Positions 59,240-64,000 of a DNA stretch of 64,000 nt are shown in pieces. A model generated the notes under the pieces. That model was not told the origin of the DNA. It made no database searches and saw only the letters and a program-made list of their open reading frames with translations. Source of the stretch: Nereocystis luetkeana (taxonomy: Eukaryota > Sar > Phaeophyceae > Laminariales > Laminariaceae); NCBI GenBank assembly GCA_031213475.1, contig JARUPZ010000034.1, positions 248,001 through 312,000 of the forward strand, given 5' to 3'. Made by a program: the position numbers and the translations under genes. The first letter of the stretch is position 1, and every line of letters starts with the position of its first letter.

Positions 59240-59452
59240 TGTATCCCATTTACTTTATTTTCTCTTTTTTCATGTCTTCCTCTTATTAGTCACTCGTCGT
59301 ACCTCAGATAAATAACCCAGATCCGGGCTTATCTATTAAAAGGGTCTTCTGTTACCTGACCACCCCATGCCGTCCGCGCCTCGCATTTTTATCGCAAAGA
59401 GGTTTCAGCAGTTTCTTCTCTAGACGCGCGTTGAATTTTGCGCAGTAGGGAC
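59240..59452 (-). mobile_element. tRNA-derived SINE, family 2, copy c (5' truncated, diverged)
   Basis: Plus-strand CTCGTCGTACCTCAGAT, AACCCAGATCCGGGCTTATC, CGCATTTTTATCGCAAAGAG and GCGTTGAATTTTGCGCAG match the antisense body of family 2. The tRNA-like head is missing. Confidence 0.65.
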
Positions 59453-59767
59453 CAGAACATGAGGCTCTCCGCCGCCCAACACATTTGGCCGCTGACGAAG
59501 AACCTGGTGGGCATCGGGAGTAGGAAATACGTTTTACAACACCCTTTGTCAACACTTTTTCGGGCATATTTTCTCGTTGTTGTCACTCTATTTGGCTTCC
59601 TGCAGCCCTCTGGGCATGTGGGGGGGCTGCACACTCTTCGGTACATAAGCTCCAGACCGTTTTCATCTTCCGTTGCGCTTGACAGAACAGACGCCGGAGC
59701 CCTCAAAACCGTTTCCTTGAGTACAGGTTCCACTAGCGGAAATCACTGTTGCCAAACCTCCCGATGA
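59389..59767. other. Mutually open frames, coding status unclear
   Basis: The plus frame 59438-59767 (MRLSAAQHIWPL..., one hydrophobic segment) and the minus frame 59733-59389 (Cys-rich: MYRRVCSPPTCPEGC) overlap. Neither has recognisable homology, and part overlaps the SINE copy. Confidence 0.2.
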
Positions 59768-59862
59768 TCGCACCTCAGAGGCCCTTGCCCCTCCAAAAAA
59801 CTATCTGCTGCCGAGCCGCACCTTTGCTTCTAGCCGGCGCCTCCAAAGCGTAGCAGTGTGCA

Positions 59863-60085
59863 GTGTGTACAGATTTATTTCCGAGACGACGCTACGATGG
59901 CACGCAATAAATTATGTGTAAAACTCGGGTGCATGAAGGTTAGGGTTGGGGTGGATGGTGGAGGCGTAGCAATGTGTACTGATTTAAATCCGAGACGACG
60001 CTACGATGGCACGCAATAAATTCTGTGCAAAACTCGGGTACATTAGGGTTAGGGTCAGGGTGGATGGTGGAGGGGTAGGCGTAGT
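59863..60085. repeat. 109-bp tandem duplication carrying telomere-like motifs
   Basis: Two units share TCCGAGACGACGCTACGATG, GCACGCAATAAATT and AAAACTCGGGT. Each then has GGTTAGGGTTGGGG or AGGGTTAGGGTCAGGG and GGTGGATGGTGGAGG. Confidence 0.8.
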
Positions 60086-60512
60086 AGGTAGCAGTGTTGT
60101 GGGTGAAAGTTTTAAACTCTAGATGTGGTGAGCTACCATAAAATGCTAGAGTTTGATGCTGTGTTTTCAGACGCAAATGTGTCCCATTCGATGTACTTCC
60201 GGTGATGACACGACAACATAGGTTTGAGCACTAGAATATACCTTGAGAGCGTACTATCATCGTAGCTGACCTGAAGATTAAACAGCTTGAGACAACGTGC
60301 ATGTTCACAACATCCCTGTGTTGTCCGATGCACGCGTCACAATGCACTCAGTTTGGGGAACGTACCGGGCCAATCCTGAGTATTGTTACGGTTGTAGTAT
60401 AAACTGCACAGTTAAACGAAAATCGAAAACTCACCGAGAAGCACATCAATAAAACAAAATGACAACCAAACGAAAACACACAGAATCCGGAACAAACGCA
60501 AAACACGAAGCT

Positions 60513-61232
60513 TCACGGAGATCGGGACAAATTCAAGGAGGTTGGGACAAAACGTGAATCAATACAAAAAAACGGTACGTGAACGGGAATAAAACAATAT
60601 TGACCAAGGAAATATGGAAACGATGTACACTCGCAGACAAGGAACAACTTAGTATGGACAATATCGTCTTGTTTTCTCTGCACGCATGTATGATTTTTGT
60701 GGTCTCGCTCCGTGTTTCGTATCGCACGAACACGACGACAACGTGTTACATTTGTTTGCGAACACATGCATGCATGCTCTGTACGCACAAACCCACCTAA
60801 ACCATACCTGGTGCGTTGGAGTCGAGGAAAACTCTGAGCCTTCGGTGCGTGCCGCTTTCGGGTAACCCGGAACTGTTTAATTATAGGTGTGCGAGCATTC
60901 TGATGCATTTTCGTGAGTTCCATAATAATGTGTTCTGCAAAATACGAAAATTGAAAAAAACAAAACTCCAAGTATTTTGGGCAAAAATTGCGATCGACGC
61001 AGAGACTCGCCAGTTTGACGCTGCAAACATATTGCAGATATATATAGTAGATGGCAAGCTCCTTCTTTTCTTGTAATATCTGTATTATTACAAGCTCATC
61101 TCGAATGTGTTGGGAGGAATAATATTTACAACAAGCCGTTAACTTGACATCCACAAACGAACCTGACGATAAATCGTCACGCGCTACATAAATTTCACAA
61201 CAGTTACAGGACGTCTCACAATCGAGGTGCAT
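60513..61232 (-). CDS. Hypothetical ORF, 239 codons
   Basis: Longest open frame in the window outside the LINE and a few repeat-derived frames. Cys-rich and hydrophobic patches (SCNCCEIYVARDD near the start; FCFFQFSYFAEH; a basic middle), no recognisable domain. Sequence composition is AT-rich and no splice-site or homology support is visible. It may be chance. Confidence 0.25.
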   Translation of the reverse strand: MHLDCETSCNCCEIYVARDDLSSGSFVDVKLTACCKYYSSQHIRDELVIIQILQEKKELAIYYIYLQYVCSVKLASLCVDRNFCPKYLEFCFFQFSYFAEHIIMELTKMHQNARTPIIKQFRVTRKRHAPKAQSFPRLQRTRYGLGGFVRTEHACMCSQTNVTRCRRVRAIRNTERDHKNHTCVQRKQDDIVHTKLFLVCECTSFPYFLGQYCFIPVHVPFFCIDSRFVPTSLNLSRSP

Positions 61233-61239
61233 TTATTTA

Positions 61240-62129
61240 TTGAGTGCGTTGCGAAAGCGTTGGGTGTACGATTTTCCCGTTGTCGCAACACGCCAAGGTT
61301 GTGGCGTTCCGCACCGTCCAAATGTCCACTTGTGAGATGAGTGAAAATCCAAAAACGCACCATATATATATATACCAAAACGTGATACCAGCGGAGATTG
61401 TGTTAAAGTACACAACAACAGGTGATACATATAATACATACCTGGTATAAGATAATGTATATATATAATATGTCTGGTAAACATACACCAACATCAGGTA
61501 CCAGGTATATATATGGTGCATAATAAATTTAGCATCTATCTACCGAAACCCTACACCCTAACCTAGATACGTACGACGTGAATGTATGATGGAATAATAG
61601 GGTATTGACGAGCAATATGGAATCAACTGCAGCAGTTTGTTGTCCATTCCGGGCTAGATTTATACTTTCAATACGAAATAAAAATGATGTCATACAAAGT
61701 CGATCCCAGCCTGGATTTTGCTACTACTGTAGTCATAGCAGTAGAGCTCACCACTTTCAGGAGAAAATGTATTCGGTACACTATTGTGTACCAGAAAAAA
61801 GGAATGGCGCTTCGTAACTGAGGGTTGACTGCGTCTGGTGTGCCTCAGATCAGTGGGGTTGGGGTTAGGGTTGGTTCGTCGCGTACCGCGTGCACAGCAG
61901 TGACGCCTCAACCATTTCCTCGAAGCAATATTTGGTGTTAAAGTCCTCGCCAATTTTAATAATCGAGGTTGTGCCAACATCAGGTACATAGTAGTGATTT
62001 CATTTCAGCCAACCAGAGTTGCACCCCGGCCTCAAAATTAGGAACCGGGTACCCGGCCGGGTGGGGGGCGGTTGAGGCGGAACCGGAACCAGGAACCCGG
62101 GTCCCGGTAGACACGGGAACCCGGGTACC
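61240..62129. other. No gene recognised
   Basis: Contains TACCTGGTA / TACCAGGTA sites at about 61438 and 61498 and telomere-like GGGGTTAGGGTTGG near 61861. Confidence 0.45.
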
Positions 62130-62835
62130 CGGATAACCGTACACTATTTTATCTCCTTTTAGCGTTTGAGCGGCGGTGGAAGAGGTTGACACGGGTATCT
62201 GGGTACCCGGGTTACCATACACAATTCGCTCCCCTTTTTGCGTTTGAGCGGCAGCGTGGTAAGGCGGACACAGGTACCCCGGTTACCATACACTATTTGC
62301 TCCCCTTGTAGCTTTGGAGCGACGGTGTGGTAGGCAAGGCAGGTAACAATTAATAAGGGTATTCTCTTTTCTCGGTCTGTAGTCTGTAGGAACGAGAGGC
62401 GAGAGTCTAGAGGCACAGCCGCTGGAGTGTAAATCAACGTATACCCAAGTCTCGTGGCCTCCGTATAGCACAATCGACGGGTACCCGGGGTACAAATACC
62501 GGCGGTTCCGTGAGTTGGACCGGGACGGTTACCATACACTATTTGCTCCCCTTGCAGCTTTGGAGCGACAGTGTGGTAGGCTGGGCAGGTATTCATAGGG
62601 GAATGCTCTATTCTCGGTCTGTAGTTTGCAGGAGCGAGAGGCGAGAGTCTAGAGGCACAGCCGCTGGATTTTAAATCAACGTATACCCCAGTCTTGTGGC
62701 CTCCGTATACCACAATCGACGGGTACCCGGGTACCAAGGGTACAAATACCCGCGGTTCCGTGAGTTGGACCGGGACGGTTCCGGTTCCGACGGTTCCGGG
62801 CACCCGCTATCGAGTACCCGGTTCTCAGCAAGACG
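62130..62835. repeat. Nested tandem repeat, short (~72 bp) and long (~244 bp) units
   Basis: CCATACACTATTTGCTCCCC recurs at about 62286 and 62530. Shorter versions start near 62140 and 62214. The long units share TAGAGGCACAGCCGCTGGA, AAATCAACGTATACCC and CACAATCGACGGGTACCC, and the short units lack that middle part. GGGTACCCGGGT-type palindromes pepper the array. Confidence 0.85.
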
Positions 62836-63009
62836 GGGTGCAACTGTACATACAGCCAACCACACTTAACTGTTCCATGGTGAAATTCACTAAAAGGCAT
62901 GAACCATGAGGGGTGTTTCCGTCCATGAGAAAGCATAACACTTTGCATTTATTTTGGTATTTTTGGTCTGAACATATTGAGCGCGCGGCCGTCAAAATCC
63001 GGGTCGCTT

Positions 63010-63345
63010 TATATCATTTAGTGTGTATTCTTCACATCGAGCCGTTCTTTGTAACAATCGACATCCAGCACATCCAGTGTCCGTGCCGATTTTTCAATCT
63101 TACAGAGTTGCAAGATCTGTGGTCAGCCCTATGGTCACAAAACTCCCCCAGAAATGCTACATTGTTCAGTGTTGTGAAAAAAAGAGAGTAGAAAATGAAA
63201 TGCCATGTCACCATACCCTGGTATATACTGGACACGACAGGCACGACATAGACATTCCATGGAATAGAGATATATGAAAAAACGAAACAACCAGAAAGCA
63301 CAGAACCAAATTAAAGAGAAAAAAGGAAAAAAGGTAAAACATGAC
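63010..63345 (-). mobile_element. LINE 3' tail fragment
   Basis: ATTCTTCACATCGAGCCG, CGACATCCAGCACATCCAG, TGTCCGTGCCGATTTTTC and GACACGACAGGCACGACATA are in antisense order, followed by the A-rich 5' part of the tail. Confidence 0.75.
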
Positions 63346-63726
63346 ATATCTCGCAGTATTTACGATACGTGTGTCATATGTATGTGTCTTGGGATGGTGC
63401 TCGTGTGTGTAGATATGCTGTACAAGCTGAGCCAAGAATACCGCCCTAATGTCCACTAGGTTTTCAGTAGGCAATACCTGGCATGTATTATGAGCCCCTG
63501 ACAACCCGTTGACCATTGGGTTTTTTCTGACAAATATTTGCTTTTTAGATTATTTTGGGGTCTCAAGGCATCCAAGTTTTCGGCGACGAAAGAAAAACTA
63601 AAGATCCATTTGCTAATGGTGTCGGCAGGTTCATGATACGAAGCACACGTGCGCAAAAGTTCAAGGTTTCCTCTCTTGACCTTTTTACGACTGCTCCCCT
63701 TTGGGGGACAAGACTATTAATAAGGG

Positions 63727-64000
63727 TTCTTTACGGTGCGGTTTTTCCTATCGGTTCGGTGCGGTTAACCGCACCGCACCGCACCGCGCCGCACCGTAGG
63801 ATTTTTGCCTCCTGGAAAACCGCACCACACCGCACCGTAGGTTTTACGGAATAATAGGAAAACCGCACCGGACCGCACCGTAGCATTTTCGATGTTTGAA
63901 AACCGCACCGAACCGCACCGTAGGATTTGTCACAACCGCACCGCACCGTAGGATTCACAATATATATCTGAAAACCGCACCGAACCTCACCGTAGGATGT
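63727..64000 (+). repeat. CGGTGCGGTT-rich element, copy 3 (cut by window end)
   Basis: Starts AAGGGTTCTTTACGGTGCGG, has the 20-bp palindrome CGGTGCGGTTAACCGCACCG near 63759-63778, then units of ACCGCACCGTAGGATTTT with spacers in the same order as copy 2 inverted. The other end lies outside the window. Confidence 0.75.

Noticed and set aside
63731..63958. Repeat protein with TVRCGAVRCG units, also at 58607-59008
   Set aside because: Translation of the CGGTGCGGTT repeat; spacer lengths break any constant frame.

Overview
The window looks like nuclear DNA from a repeat-rich eukaryote with intron-rich genes. There are no operons, ribosome-binding sites or dense ORFs. Coding sequence is split into short exons by GT-AG introns of about 0.25-1.3 kb. 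Non-LTR and LTR retrotransposons, tRNA-derived SINEs, MITEs, minisatellites and interstitial CCCTAA/TTAGGG tracts fill most of the rest. A secreted alpha-carbonic anhydrase with almost all phase-0 introns, together with Ty1/copia fragments, suggests a photosynthetic stramenopile such as a brown alga. That is inference, not proof.

Layout. 0-10 kb is mostly anonymous, with a window-edge tandem repeat, a 64-bp minisatellite (3.6-4.5 kb), a CAG-rich low-complexity stretch (5.0-5.3 kb) and LINE 3' tails. 10-20 kb is a transposon cluster: two tRNA-derived SINEs, a 90-bp piggyBac-like MITE with TTAA target duplications, one LINE with an open 893-codon reverse-transcriptase frame (minus strand), and a decayed second LINE copy. 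21.9-23.4 kb and 27.6-28.5 kb are two unrelated decayed Ty1/copia fragments (integrase; RT end plus RNase H). 33.4-34.1 kb carries an unclassified dispersed repeat.

35.9-42.8 kb (minus) is the best host gene: a nine-exon, 280-residue secreted alpha-carbonic anhydrase whose catalytic residues are all present. One of its introns holds a broken copy of a short Cys-rich coding module; a second, open copy lies about 1 kb upstream of the gene. 44-53 kb holds a second MITE family, a second SINE family and more tails. 53.7-58.9 kb is a nest of LINE tails, a young 5'-truncated LINE and a CGGTGCGGTT-rich element, which occurs again at the right window edge. 59-63 kb has tandem arrays, some with telomere-like motifs.

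The most interesting observations are these. Two SINE families with different tRNA-like heads share a central core. The 9-mer TACCAGGTA / TACCTGGTA is strongly over-represented across the window. One LINE 3' tail recurs in about fifteen truncated copies. Exon boundaries, repeat edges and counts were all read by eye.
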